From Chrysophaeum taylorii (lineage: Eukaryota > Sar > Pelagophyceae > Pelagomonadales > Pelagomonadaceae): a DNA stretch of 64,000 nt. This document shows, piece after piece, positions 27,801 through 42,800 of the stretch; position 1 is the first letter of the stretch, and each line of letters opens with the position of its first letter. The stretch lies in NCBI GenBank assembly GCA_029834535.1, contig JAQMWT010000341.1, positions 186,001-250,000 of the forward strand. Direction: 5' to 3'. The notes under the pieces are model-generated. The model was not told the origin of the DNA. It searched no databases and saw nothing but the letters and a program-made list of their open reading frames with translations. A program made the position numbers and the translations under genes.

Positions 27801-30800
27801 CTGCTTCTCACTGGCTAGCGGTGACACGAAATCTGGAAGCAGCGGCCTCATACGACTGATGGTTGGCATCGGCGATTCAGGAGAAGGCGGCGACGTTGAT
27901 ATTCAAGCTGGCAAGACCGACGACACAAACACGGGCGGCTACGTGCGCCTGATTGCGGGCGATTCCACAGGTACGTCCTTCGTATGAATTCTTCCGATCT
28001 CAGAGGATTTGTCGTGTGCGCAGAGACCTCAACCGGGTGTCTTGCTGTCGAAACGCCTAACGCAGGCAGCAAAGGGGAGAGCGGTTCCATCGAATTGATT
28101 ACTGGCACTTCGAGTGTAGGGAACAGCGGTTCGGTGATTATCAACTCTGGCGAAGCCTTGAGTGCCTCTCTCGACAAGGACGCAGATTCGGCTTCTGGGG
28201 GTTTTATCAAATTCCTCGTCGGCATTGGAGACTCGGCAAATGGTGGCAAGATTTCTGTCAACGCCGGCGAAACCACGGCCGACGCACGGACGGGCGGAGC
28301 GGTTGTCGTTGGGGCTGGTGAAGGGAGTAGCACTGACGATTACGACGGCGGCGGACACGGTGGGATCTTACACGTGTTCGGAGGGGCCGGATTTGGAGGT
28401 GACGATGCAGATGACGGCGGCAAAGTCGACATGGTTGCCGGATACGCTCGGGTAGGTCGCGGCGGTTCTGTTTGTGGACGTACTGGATATGGCTTCGCTC
28501 GCTCGAGTGGCGTCATCGATATCTCGACGACGAACGCGGGCACTAGTGGAGTCAGCGGCGACATGGACCTTTCAACGGGAACGACGGGCGTCGGAGATGG
28601 TGACATAGGTGGCGACACTGGTTCATTCACCATGCGAACAACCACTGCGACCAAAGGCAAAGTTGGACGAATTCATGCTAGTGTTGGGACGGGCAATAGT
28701 GGTACGGGCGGTAACGTGGTAGTGTTCTCTGGCTCGACTACTGATCACAAGACTGGTGGCCTCATCTCCATAACGACAGGGTTTTCGTCCAGAACGTCGA
28801 GTGGTACATTTTCACTCGACACGGTCAACGCTGGTGAGACGGGCATCAGCGGGTCGATTCACTTCACCACGGGGACAACAAGCGAAGGCACATCTGGCAC
28901 CATAACGACAGTCTCGGGCTCTGCTCAAAAAGGATCCGGTGAGTCGCAGTAACGCCACACTTCGAGAACTTAACTCGTGATGCCACTGTGCAGGAGGGAA
29001 CATCGAAATTTTCGTGAGACTTATACCACTTCCCGTGTCTTTCGTGCATCATGCAATGTCTTCACTTTACCTTTTCTTAGGTTGGTTCGGGTAACTCTGG
29101 TGACGGAGGCGACGTGCTCATTCTCTCCGGAGAGTCTGAGGCTGCAGAGCAAGCTGGTGGGCTGGTTGCAATCGTTGGCGGCCACGGCAGCAATACATTT
29201 GGAAATGGTGGTGGTCGCGGGGGGAGTGTCTATGTGTGCGGTGGCGAGGCTAGCGGTCTGGATTCAGCGATCGATGTCGGCGGGGATGCGCGATTCTGCG
29301 GCGGCGTTGCCGCTGCGGCTTCAGGCGGGGACTTCCTAGTTGCGACAGGGTACGGAGAGACTACGTCGAGTGGCCTTTGCACCATAGCGACTGCAGACGC
29401 TGGCCAGTCAGGTATGAGTGGCTCATGCAGTGCATACACCGGCGTGGCCACGCTGGGCGATTCGGGCGATATTTTTGCTATAACCGGCACATCAATTTCC
29501 GGCAACGGTGGCGATATAGACATAAATGTCGGCAACGGTGACTCGGGAGATGGTGGCGACGTCTACATTTGTGCGGGAGAGACTACAGCACAGCAGATGG
29601 CGGGCGGTCTCATTCGTTTGGCTGGTGGCTACGGAAGTTCCAACTCCGAGATCCAAGGCGGAGCCGGTGGCAACGTTAAAGTCGACGGCGGCGTAGCTTC
29701 TGGAATGTATCAGACTGACGTCGGTGGCAGCTTGTGGATTGAAGGCGGCCAAGCAGCCTCGGCATCTGGTGGGAACGTCATGGTTACGACTGGCTTTTCC
29801 GCACTATCATCCAGTGGGTCGCTTAGAATCGCGACTTCTAACGCGGGCGCGAACGGGGTCAGCGGGCCCGTGATAATCTCGACCGGAACTACATCATCAG
29901 GAAATTCTGGAACGTTCACCGCCACCACAGGCGACGCTGTCACGGGGAAAGGCGGTGCTGTCTCGGTCGACGCGGGGACCACCACTAGCGGCTCAGGTGC
30001 TGACTTGTTAATCAATGCAGGGCTGGGTGGTGGTGATGGGAGTTGTGTTTCAATCGGTGGCTCCATCTTGATAATGTCGGGTGAAAGCGAGAGTACAACC
30101 AGTGGCGCAGTTCAATTGCAGACTCCAGCAGCGTCAAAAGCCTCGGGATTGATAAACTTCGTTACGTATACTTCCAGCCTAGGAAACTCTGGGATGATCG
30201 ACCTCATGTCTGGCGAGGCCTCGGGGGGTGGGCAGGGCGGCTCGATTGTTGTCGCTGTCGGCACAGGGATCTCCGGAGGCGGCAACTTGACCTGCGTCTC
30301 TGGAGACACCGATGCGTCGGCGAAGAATGGCGGTCGAGTCGTGGTCTACGGTGGTGACGGATTAAACACATACGGTGGCAAGGGCGGACCAATCTTGTTC
30401 GAATCAGGACGGGCCAATGGGAAAAATACGGTTGGTGGCGCGGTCGCCATCGAGGCTGGCGTCGCGGCGAGCAGCAGCGGTGGGTCTATTGAATTCGCTT
30501 CGGGTTTCAGCGAGGAGACCTCGAGCGGCATTATGCGGTGCTCGACCGCGAATGCCGGATCAGCAGGGGCAAGCGGCACAATTGAGCTCGTCACAGGCAT
30601 AAGTACGAGAGGGAATTCTGGCGCTATCGGTCTGTCCACCGGCTCTGCTCTTGGTGGTGCGTGCGGCTCCGTGGGTTTGGTCTCTGGGACTGGGACCGAA
30701 AGCGTTGGCGGAGATATTATGCTACTCGCTGGCAACGTGTTTGGGGGTGACAAGGCGGCTTTTTCTGGCGGGCACATTGCGATCCAAGCGGGCTACTCGA

Positions 30801-33800
30801 CCTCGACATCGTCCGGAGGTATTGTCGTCGCATCAGCCAATGCCGGCAAGGAGGGCATCAGCGGCTCTCTTGAGCTCTCCACCGGAACTGCGAGTCGACT
30901 CAACTCCGGTATGATTTCCGTCACGACTGGCTGCGCTATCGACAACCCCGAAGCGGGGGGCGCGATAAACATCTTTGTTGGGAGCGCCAGGGCAGCTCAT
31001 CTTGGGGGCGAGCTGCGTATCGCTGCTGGAACAAGCAAGCCAGGCACCGGAGGGGAAGTTTCACTTACCAGCGGGTATGGCCTCTGGAGCGGCGAAATCT
31101 CGGTGTTGACACCGCATGCCACCGAGGGACTTGCACACAGCGGCGAGATCTTGCTTCATGCTGGCTGCTCCACGACCGAGTCTTCTGGTGATATCATTGC
31201 GTCGACAGGAATCACAGATCGTGCGGCGGGCGGAAATGCTGGCGGCGTTTACTTGAGTGTTGGTGATGCTGCTGCCTTCTCTACCAGTGGGTCCGTGCTG
31301 ATGTGCGCTGGAGATTCCGACGTCACATTTTCAGCCGGGGGCGTTGCATTCTTGGCCGGCATTTCGCAACTTGGGGCGGGAGGAAACGTTTCAGTATCGG
31401 CAGGGTATACGGTTGGAGACATAAACATTGCTGCCAACGTGAGCATATCCGCTGGTCTCGCATCTGAAGGGGCTGGTGGCTCATGCTCGTGTCTTTCTGG
31501 CAGCAGCGAAGAAGGTGACAGCGGAATCATTCGAGCATCGACTGCGATTGCACAAAATGGACGCAGCGGTGCCATTAGCGTCGTCACTGGCGATGCTACC
31601 GCTGCTGGCACCGCATCGATTGCGCTACACACTGGGACTGCCACCCTTTCTGCTGGTTCAATGATTCTGGCTGCTGGCACGGCATCTAACGGTGGATCTG
31701 GTGGATCAATATCTCTAAATGCTGGTAAGACAGCGGACCCAACGGGGAGCATTGGTGGGGCCATTTCTCTACTTACCGGTGCATCCACTGAGGTGCGAGG
31801 AATGTTTGTTCGTTGTGATTATCGATCCTTGTCTATTGTTGACGTGCCAATTTTGACTCGCGTGACTGTTTGATCCGTATGCGTCCTCGCGTTCGCCGTC
31901 GCGCCTACTTCGTTCTTTTACACATCGTGAGTGCCTGGTGTCTCTGCTTCCCTCGAAGTTTCATAATCACTAATTTCTCGGTGTGCTCCCGCGCAGAGTC
32001 TTCAAGCGGCAACGTCGAAGTCTCATCTTCGTCATCGGATACAGTGGACTCCGGAGTGATTACATTACTTACGGGAACTAGTACGACAGCGAGCGGCGCT
32101 GTCTGTGCAACGACCGGAACCTCGCAAGCTGTAAATGGTGGCGGCTGCTGGGTTACTACTGGCTGTGCTCAAACTGGTGGTGACATAAGAATCAAAGCAG
32201 GACTTTCTCAAGCTGGCGGTGACGTGAAATTCGAGGCTGGCTGTGTTGGTGGAAGCTCTGCGAGTGGCGGAAGTGTTGTTGTGACTGCTGCGGCGTTAAC
32301 CTCGAGCGGTTCTGGACAAGGCGGAGACGTCAATCTGACTGGGGGGTTATCGCAAAGCGAGGTCGGTGGAGGAGTGAGTCTACTCAGTGGAGGAAGTGAT
32401 AGCATCTTCACTGGCAACATCGGCGTCTACACGAACTCGAGTACCAAAAGCGGGTCAGTCTTGGCACGCACTGGGCAGGCGACGATGTTTGATACGGGTG
32501 CAATTGCCATCACATCTGGAAGTGCCAGCAACGATGGCTGCGGAAGCAACATTACACTTCTTATTGGCAAAACTTCGTCGGGCTTTGGGGGAGACGTAAA
32601 TGTTATATCTGGCTTATCAGAAGAAGCAGAAACGAGCGGCCAAATCCTAATTCAGTCGGCTTCAAGTACAGATTCCAGCAGTGGCAACATCATAGTCGAG
32701 ACCTGGAATTCCGGCGATTCAAGTGGATCTGGAAGCATTCTTCTCCAGACAGGGACAGCTCTCGCTGATTCTGGTTCTATATATCTCGCAACGGGTAGCG
32801 CAACCGAAACTGCGGGCATAGTTGTGCTGTCTGCTGGGATCTCCCAAGACGGTGGCTCGGATTCGACAATAGTCGCGGGAAGTTCGACGCACGAAACGGG
32901 TGGAACTGTCTACCTTCTTTCGGGTTACTCCGAGGCAACCACGAGCGGCAGCTTCCACGTACTGACCGTAAACTCGGGTTTGAACGGAATGAGTGGGTCG
33001 CTAAGAGTTGTGACAGGAACATCCAGAGCAGATGTCAGCGGCATGGTACAACTATCCGTAGGCATGGCAACCGCCGCTCCCACCGGCGTCATTACCATCG
33101 AAAGTGGTCGTGGCACACTCTCGGGAGACATTTTGGTCCAGGGTGGTAACAGCGAGTCTGACGATCACGCCCATGGTAACGTCACTCTCCTTGCTGGTCG
33201 GGCGACACAAGACTCGTCCGTCGGTGGCGATGTCAAACTCAGAGCAGGCAAGGGTTTGAGTACTGGTGGCGCTGTCTCTGTGTGCAGTGGTCATTCTTCT
33301 GGTCAGCAAAGTGGAACTGTGAATATCTCATCGCCCTTCTGTGCTGAGGATGGCCCCATCTTCATACTCACAGGCACAGCTTCCAGCGGAAATTCTGGCT
33401 CTGTCCTTGTCGGCACAGGGGCAGGATTTTGCCATTCCGCTCCAATTAATTTGACCGTAGGAGCCGCGAGCTCTGGTCGGGGAAGTTATTTGTTTCTACT
33501 AGCGGCTGAATCGGAGACAGGCGGAAATGTCACAGTGAGCGGCGGTGTGAGCGAGGAAACCGACAGCGGCAATATTTGCTTGGCTAGTGCGCGCCAAGAT
33601 GACGCTACCGAAGTCTCAAGTGGCGCCATAAGGCTTACAACAGGCACCGCAAGCGAGGCGAGTTCTGGCAGCATCGTTTTGCGAGCGGCGACGGCGACGC
33701 ATTCTTGCGGTGGCGACATCTACATGTCACCGGGGAGTACCGAATGTGGCTACGCAGGGTCGCATCTGCGTTGCTTGAGTGGAAGCGCTTCTGATAGCGA

Positions 33801-36800
33801 CGGAGGTATGATATCCATCAATGGTTCTACTGGAGTCGAAGGCCGGATGTCTCCTACAATCAACGTAAGCTCCTCAACATCAACAAGCACAGACTCGGGT
33901 CAAGTCACGTGCATCACAGGTGCCACACAGGCAGACACGGCAATCTCTGGATGTATTGCGTTGATATCAGGAAATTCGACTGGTAGCTCTAGTGGCGGAA
34001 TAAATGTGTCCACAGCTGGGGAGGGCGAAGCAGCCACTATCATCATCGCCTCTGGTTCGTCTTCTGTCGCTGCGGGTGGCCATGTAAGTATTCAGGCTGG
34101 GAATGCAGCAGCATCCGTGGGTGGCAACGTTTCACTCGAGGCAGGTGCCGGTAATTCTGGTGGTGGTCAATTGGTTTTAACTGCTGGCAGAGCCACAGCA
34201 GGTGAAGGTGGCACAGTTTGTCTTACTAGTGGTCGCCGTGCAAGCGTTATCATATTGACGGGGGATGATGTGGTGGAGGCTGGTTCTGTAAGTGGTTCTT
34301 TATCACTGATCACTGGCGATGCCGAGACCGGGACGACCGGTCAGGTGCTCATGGCAACTGGTGAGGCCGTTGCCAACTCATCTGGGAGCATCAAAATCAA
34401 AGTTGGAGTATCAACCAGTGGGACAAATGCGGGAAACATTTCGTTGAATGCGGGTAATCTGTGGGGTGATAGTTCGATGGACGCAGGTGCAATTCATCTG
34501 ACGTCGGGGGCATGCACGGCATCACCAATTCGGGGTTTTAGTGGTTGCATTTCACTGGCCACCGACGGCGGGTCTGAAGTCACACTCGCCAATAGCGGCA
34601 TGATCAACCTTACGACTGGATGTGCCCCTCTTGGCAGCAGTGGCAAAATCACGCTGGCCATCGGTATGAGTCAAAGTGGCGCCAGTGGAAATATAAGCAT
34701 CACGGCGGGAGCCTTGAATGTGTCATCGGAAGGCGACTTGCCTGAAGACAACGCGCGCAGTGGTGGCAATATAACTCTCACCGCCGGAACGTCAACTTTG
34801 AGCATTGGGGGTTCGTTGAATCTCTCAAGCGGATACGGTGTTGTCTTCACAGATGGTTCAGAAGACTCGCCTTGTGGCAGTGGAGTAGTGTTGGTATACA
34901 GCAAGAACACAAGCACTGACAGTGACAGCGGGTCTATCAAGTTGCAGACAGGGACTTCAGGTATGATGAGTTCTGGGATGATTCGCCTAGTGACTGGTGA
35001 CGTCCCTGAAAACGGCATGGCAGGGTCACTTAATCTTTCTCTTGGCACTACTGCACAAACCATTGGCCCCGCTTTGAACTTTACCGCTGGAAATTCTTCA
35101 GATGGATATGCGGGTACAATGTGTGCGACTTCTGGATCGTCTTCTGGTGCATGCAGTGGACAGGTCGCTCTGCAAAGTGCGACTGCGGGCTCGGTCGGAT
35201 GCAGTGGCTCTTGCGCGCTCCGCACCGGTGTGTCCGGTCTCGGCGGCAGCGGCGCGCTTAGAATTAAAACAGGCCTGGCTGTCGATGGTCGAGCAGGTTT
35301 TGTAAATTTGTCAACAACAACAACCGGGTCCCTTGGACAGGGAGGCACCATCAGATTAGTGGCTGGACACGGCTCCACAATGCTGGGTACTGGCGGTGAT
35401 CTGACAATGCTCGCTGGGTCTGGCTTCGGCTCTTGCGGTTCTGGAGGCGGCAATGTTACACTCACTAGTGGTCCGGGATCGGCCTCTTGTGGTTCCATAC
35501 TGGTAACGACGGGCCCAACACCCGCAGACTCTGCTGGCACTATAATGGTGCGGACGCAGCCTTCAATGGAGACATCAGATGTTACAGTGGCCTCTGGATC
35601 TGCCCTAGCCGGTGATTCCGTATCTATTGATATGCAAACCGGCAATGGACAGAGTGGTGCAGCAGGATCTATCGAGCTCGTCGTTGGCACGAGTATTGCC
35701 GGCATTGGTGGTAGTCTCAACTTAGAAGCTGGACTGGGCGCAGTTTCGGGTACCGTGCAGTGTTCAACTGGCGCCGCACCTACAACAAGCGGGAGAATTG
35801 CGCTTGAAACACCAAACGCTGGAATAGGCGCCGGGAGTGGCGCACTCATGTTGGAAACAGGAACAGCTTTGTCGGCGGCAACTGGACACATCCACTTGAG
35901 AGCCGGTGCAGCATGTGGCAACGGGGGGTCCCTTTGTCTGATCGGAGGAAGCTCAGATAGTGGGCAAGGGGCATCGATCGCCGTGTGTAGCGCTCCTGGT
36001 ATGAGCCAAGCGGCGTGCTCTTTTCAGTCAGGACAGGCTTCAAGTGGTGCCGCTAGTGGAAGCATCAGCATTTCTTCGGCCGCTGGATCAGTGAGCGCCG
36101 GAGTGAACGTAACGTCGGGAACATCAAGGCAGAGCTCAAGTGGGACAGTCGTGGTCTCGACGGGATCTACACCAGATGCTCTAGGGGGTATCAACATAAC
36201 AGGTAATAGCATTTATGCCACTGGCGGAGGGAAAGGGATTGCATCTCTGGCAAGCTCGACAATAAACATATCGACGCGCACAAGTCAGGGTGATGCTGGT
36301 TCTTTGACTGTGCAGGCCTCTGGAGAAGCGATCATAGACGTTGAGAACGGCAATGTGACCATCGCTACTGGCCTCGACGGGAATTTGTCACTCGTCTCAA
36401 TTGCTGATTCTTCAGACCAGAGCATCATCGGCTTTGGTTGCGACGGTGTAAACAATCCAACATACGACGTTCGATTGCGCTATGACAGCACTGCGGGGGA
36501 TAACGCATCTATGTTCATCATCAATACAGAATTTTTAGCAACCGAAATAAGATTCTCATCTGACAGTCGCATCAAGCGCGAATTCCAGAATGTGGACACC
36601 GACGAGGTCTACGAGCGACTACTTCGAGTCAACTTGCAGCAATACAAGTACACAGACGCGTGGAAGCGAGTTCGACCGCGCGACCACGAGTCAACTCGAG
36701 GAGTGATTGCACAGGATCTAAGCCGAATTTTCCCAGAACACGTCAATATCGTGCCTCGGTATTCACTCCCCGACAAGAACTTCCAGCTGGAAAACTTTTA

Positions 36801-39800
36801 CCAAGTTGACAAGATGGGGCTTACAATGGACCTCATCGCGGGTTTACAAGCTCAATCAAAGCGATACAGTCTCAAACCCGGCCGGAACACTTCTTCAAGT
36901 ACACTAAGAATGCAGTCGGATTCCTTGGACTTGAGTGGCACTATCATCTTCAACACTGGAAGCTCAAGTCGCTTGAAAGCTAAGAGTGGTTCGATCATAA
37001 TTGAGTCTGGGACCGCGCAAAGTCGTGCTTCGGGCACAGTGTGCGTAGCTCCAGGTGGTGCGATGTTCAACGCCGGTGACCTTCACATTGAGCCTGCCCA
37101 ATTCAACTCACGCCTACCAGAATGCGGTGGCTTCGTCAATATTGCCGGTGGCAATGTTCAGTTGGAGACCGGGATTAGCCTATCTGGCGGCGGCTCTGGC
37201 TTTCGTGCGATAGCAAACAGCGACATTCATTTGAGAGTGAAAGCCAGCGAGGAACTTGGTGGGACCGTGGAACTTGGTGGGAGCGTCAAGTTTGAGGCCG
37301 GCGTGAGTTTAGCGTGCTCAGGTGGTGAAGACAAAGTGCGCGCTGGTGACGGCGACGAGGAAGGTGGGGAGATCGAAGTTGATGCCGGACACGGTGACGT
37401 GGGAGGCTCGTTGCTCATCCGTACTGGTGCGGGCGCAAATGAAACAGGTGGTAGCTACTGCATCCAAAGTGGTATGCAAGAAGTTCCCATCAACACATTG
37501 CAAAGTGAGGAAGGCAGCGGCCCAGTGCATGTGAGCACATCACACACACGCCTGGGATCAGGCGCATTGGCGTTCCGGACAGGTCGATCCAATATTGGGT
37601 CGTCTGGCGATGTGCAGATGCATGTTGGGCAGTCGACTTCCGAGTTGGAGACGAGTGACGGTGGGGTGCTACGAGTGTCCACTGGCGACTCAGCTTTTCG
37701 TGGTGGTCAGATCGCACTGAGGGCAGGAGAATGTCGCCAGTCCGTGCCAAATGGCGGTAATTTGACGATCATTGGTGGTTCAGGCTGTTGCGCTGGCAGT
37801 GTTCTTATTCGGTCTGGAGATGCGGGAAGTATTCAAGGAGACCGCAGTAAAGGACGCGGTGGTAGCATCGGCCTGATTGCTAGATCAGACGAGAAGACTA
37901 ACATCGGGGGGCGCATCCGTGCCGAGGCAGGGTCGAGCTTGGAATCAGGTGGGGGACAGCTGGATATCCGAGCAGATTTGAGTGGAAAAACTGGCAGCGG
38001 CGGAGGTTGTATCAACATGACTAGTGGTTATAGTGCAAAGCATGTCTCGGGTCTTATTGCTCTGCATTCCGGAAATGCACGGGGGCAATGGAGTGGACAA
38101 GTGCAGCTTAGCTCGAGGGGAAGCGCAGCAGCGTTGCCTACTTTCAGCGGTGAGGTGGGAGTGAGGGGTGGGCATGGCTGCCTAGCAGGTGCGATCTCGC
38201 TCTACAGCGGTGTCTCTTCTGGGACAAACGGAAGCAACGTGACGCTTTGTGCTGGCATGGCGCAAGGATTTGCAGCAATTGGAGGCCACGCAAGATTCTT
38301 TGGTGGATCCGGCTTTCTCGGTGGGAGGCTGGATATTGCAGCAGGCTGTGGTGTAGAGAGTACTGGGGGGACGCTGAAGCTCCAAAGTGGAAGTAGTCAC
38401 AGGGACGCGAGTGGTGCTGTGGGTATGACGAGCGGTCGTGGGCACGAGAGCGGCTCTAATTGCCTGCACAGTGGGACCAACGAGAATGGATGCTCAGGCA
38501 AAGTGGTCTTCAAATCTGGAGATTCCAGGTCTAGCGGGGGTGGCGTGTGCTTTGAAACTGGTAGCGGTGGAACTGGCTCAGCGGGGAACATCAGCCTCGT
38601 CGTTTCTGCCTTCAGTGAAGCAGCAAGTTTGCAAGGAGGTTGTGCCATGGTTCGCGGTGGCAACGGAGGTGAAGGTGGAGACGTAGTTTTTCAAGGTGGC
38701 TCTGGCACTCGGGAAGAGGCAGGGAATTTGAGCCTTTCGGCTGGATCTTCGGATCAATCGGGTGGTGGGGCTCTTCTGGTGACTGCAGGAACACCATCTC
38801 AGTTCGGAGGCTGTCTCTATGTGACAGCAAGCAATGGTTATGACTCCCTTGGCGGAGACATTTCAATGATTGCAGCTGCTAACAACATGACTGGGGGAAC
38901 AGCTCGAATCACTACAGCTCGTGTGGATTCGGACGCGGTTACTGAATCTGAGAGCATCCGAGTCGGAGCAGGTTCTTCAGGTGTCTCAGATTCTACCGAC
39001 GAATTAAGTACTGTCACCTTGCAAACAGGTGACTCGGCCGACGCATCTGCGGGTAGTGTGCACCTCAGTACCGGAGACGGTTCCAATGCAGGAGGAAGCT
39101 GTCTTGTAAGTGCTGGAAGCTCGATGAATGGTGCCTATGCTGGAGGGAGACTCATCGTAGTGGCCGGAGCTGCCTTGGAGGGCGGAGAGCTCATCACACA
39201 CGCAGGAAGTGGTGAAGAACGAGGTGGCGACATGATTCTCGCCAGTGGACCTGGAGAGTTGCACACAGGTTTTGTCCATGTCAAAACAGCGTGCATCACA
39301 CCGCCGCCTTCCGAAAGCGGATCGGTTGAACTTGGCTCTGGCGCGAGTGCCGGACAGCGGTCTTCGGGCCATGTGAAAATCCAACAAGGTTCACTTTCAG
39401 TCCAGACTGCAAACGACAATCCTGTGCGGTTGTCTGGTGGTGCAAGCGACAAGGGGGCAGGATCGCGGCTACTGGTGGCATCGGGATCGAGCGAGATGGA
39501 GTCTTCCGGGAGCATCATCCGGCTTGCAAGCGGCGGAGGAAGTTATGGGGGTGCGGTGCATGTTCAAGCTGGAGTAGCCCACGTCGAAAATGGTGGTACA
39601 CTGAGCGTACAGGGAGGCGACGCATCCTGCAGATCACCAGCTGCGGGTGGAACCGTCAACATTATGGCTGCCTCATCTCCCGACGGCGAAGGTGGTGGTC
39701 TGCTTCTGCGCGCTGGTATTGGCCGATTGCAGGGTGGCATTGTCGCATTATCAAGCGGCAGCAACAACCTAGAGGGTAGCAGTGGTCGAGCGATAATTTG

Positions 39801-42800
39801 TTCCGGAGCTGACAACATGAGCGAGTACAGTTTAAACACTGTTGGTGGCGGTAGTGGCGATATCAAACTTGGCACGGCAGAGGCAAACTTTGAGTCCGTT
39901 GTGACAGGTGCAGTTGACGTGCAAACCGGAGACTCGGCTGATGGACAATCGGGCTCGATTTGTGTAAAAACCGGAGTTGCTCGGGATAGCTTCGGCGGGT
40001 CACTGATACTTGAAGCAGGATCGAGTGAGGAACAAGGCGGCGTATTGCATGTCAGCGGCGGCAGTGGTAGCACGTACGGAGGAGAAGTTGGTATTCTCGC
40101 CGGACGAAGCTGCGACGGTGACGGAGGCAATCTCGCTCTTTTGAGCAGCTACAGTGGTGACTCGTCTAGTGGATCAGTGGTGGTAGCTAGTAGTGATGGC
40201 GCACAGAGCGGTGGCATCTTCGTGGAGTCGGGTACAAGTTTGACTGGTGTTTCCGGGTCACTGGTACTATCGACGGGTACATCCCAATCCGCAGCTTCGG
40301 GTACAGTCCGCATCTCGACAGGGAGCGCTCGCGATACAGGTGGCGACATCGCACTGCGCGCTGGTGACGCTCACGCTGCCTCTGGCGGGGACTGCGCCAT
40401 ATCAGCGGGGGAAGGCGACTATGGGGGGGTTCTCGCTGTGCGGGCGGGCGCAGGCAACTCGAACGGTGGGACCTTGGAGATTGGTGGCGGAGATGCGGGC
40501 GCGGGCACAGGTGGGGCGGTGTCATTTCGATCTGCATCCGGCCATAGTAGCGGCGGTGATTGTCGGCTCGTCGCCGGGTCGGGGGCATCAGACAGTGGTG
40601 GTTTGCTCAGTATTGTGGCTGGGGACGGCGAGGCAGCGGACGGTGGTCGAGTCCACTTAGAGACAGTGGCAGCGGGAGATTCCGGGTCAGTCGAGCTGTG
40701 CACTGGAAGCGCAGATGATGTCTCTGGTGCCCTGGAACTAAAAACGGCAAATAGTGCTTTGGCCGCCGGTGACTTGAGTCTGGTCGCTGGCTCGGGTGAA
40801 GTAGGCGGCTCCTTAAGTGTGAGTGTTGGCGCGAGTCTCTGCTCGACAGCACGCACTGGAGGCGGTCTGCTCATGGCTGCTGGAAATGCCCTCGACGATG
40901 GCACAGGCGGCCAAGTTATGATCTGTGCTGTGGATGGAAACGAACAGGGTGGTATCCTCAACATTGCGAGTGGCTGCAGCATGGAGGACCAATCAGGCAC
41001 GATTGACGTCCGAAGTAAGAGCGCCCCAGCACATTCAGCCATGAGTGGTGCAGTCCGACTCGCAAGCGGTGGCGATAGCACTACGGCGATATCGGGCAAG
41101 GTGCAAATCACTGCAGGCGCTTCTAGATCACAAGACTGGTCTGGAGGATGCTCGTTGGTTGCTGGTGCTAGCGCCGACGACTCTGGAGGGGATGTTCAAC
41201 TTTCCGGGGGCGACGCCGACTCATCTGGTGGAGACACAGTCATAAGTGGTGGCTCTGGCAGCGGAGAGGCAAGTACGGGCGGAGGTGTCGTCCTTTGTGC
41301 CGCAACTGGCGACAAAAGCAGTGGTGGCACGGTGAGCATGACGGCTGGCGAGGCAACGGAATTGGGAGGTTCATTTAGAGTTGATGCCGGAGGTAGCACC
41401 GTTGGTTCCGGTGGAAATCTGGAGGCGAGCGCTGGTGCTGGCGACGATAATGACTCCGGAGGATCGGTAAAAATCGCCAGCGGCTTCGGTCTTGAATCTA
41501 GTGGCGAGACAGCCCTCTGCACACCTTGGTCTTCCGCTGGAACGAGCGGTCTTGTGCGGATTAGCTCAGGATCGGCCACGATAGCCTCGAGCGGTGATGT
41601 TGCGCTCAAAACAGGGGACGGCCAGCGAGCTGGAGGAGTCAGCCTTCAGAGTGGTGCGTCGACTTTGAAGGGAGGCGGCGACGTGTCGTTGCTCGGGGTG
41701 ATGTACTCGCACCTTCCGGCGTTGTCGGCGGGAACGTCGCATTCGAGTCTGGGTCCGGGGTGCGTGGTGGAGACTTGGAGATAGTCGGCGGTGAGAGCAG
41801 CGATGGCATAGGCGGGTCGATCTCGCTAAGTTCTGGTGGCAGCGACGTGTCAAGCAGTGGCACAGTTCACTTAGCAAGCCGCGACGGACACAGAAGTGGT
41901 GACATCTGTGTTATGTCGGGTACTTCAAGCAGATCAACATCAGGGGCTGTGCTCGTAGAGTCCGGTAGCGCACTACGTCACAGCGGAAACATCAGCATCT
42001 CTGCTGGTTGCAGCGACGGTGCTGTGGGAGGCGAAGCGAGACTCGTCGTAAGCGACGATTTCAATGATTTCGCACTAGGCGGCAATGTGTGTATGAAAGC
42101 AGGTGCTGGGCATCAAGGTGGCCAACTTGAGCTTTGCAGTGGCGTTGGACTCTCTGGGAGTGGTGGTGAAGCATGCATCAACGCCGGCATCTCGTCGGAT
42201 GCAAGAGGAGGCTCACTTGTTCTGGCTGCGCGCGGTAGCTCGAGTAACGGCGGAAATGTGCGAATTGCAGGTGGTTGCGGTGACGGCGCATGTGGTGGTG
42301 TTCTTGTCTTGGGCGCGGGCGAGAGCGACGATGCGTGTGGAGGACAGCTCCGTATAACTGCAGAGGACGGCGAGTCGAGCGTAATGTCGAAGTCTGGGGA
42401 GATCAAGTTTGTGAGTCAATCTTCATTTGTCTCAGGTGGGGATGGTGATTCTGGCACTGTGATCTTTCGAACTGGCGACTCGGCTGATGCATCTGCGGGA
42501 AACATGAACCTTGGTGCCGGAGGCGGTTTGAATAGAGGAGGCAGCTGTCTGATTTGCGCTGGGAAATCAATGGATGATGGCGGCGTTGGAGGGCAACTCA
42601 TCGTAGCTGCCGGAGCTGGCATGGAGGGTGGAGAAATCAGCATGCGCGCAGGAAATAGTGATGAACGAGGTGGCGACGTGATTCTCGCCGGTGGACTCGG
42701 GGGGTCTCACCCGGGTTTCGTCCGAGTCAAAACAGCCTCCACCACGGCGCCGCTTTCCGAAAGTGGATCAGTTGAACTTGATTCTGGCACTAGCGCCGGG

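Noticed and set aside
25051-31873. Reading the repeat region as four or more separate genes starting at internal Met codons
   Set aside because: Each apparent end falls just inside a GT donor, and the next frame resumes after an AG acceptor in the right phase. The repeats are continuous across these points, so introns explain them better.
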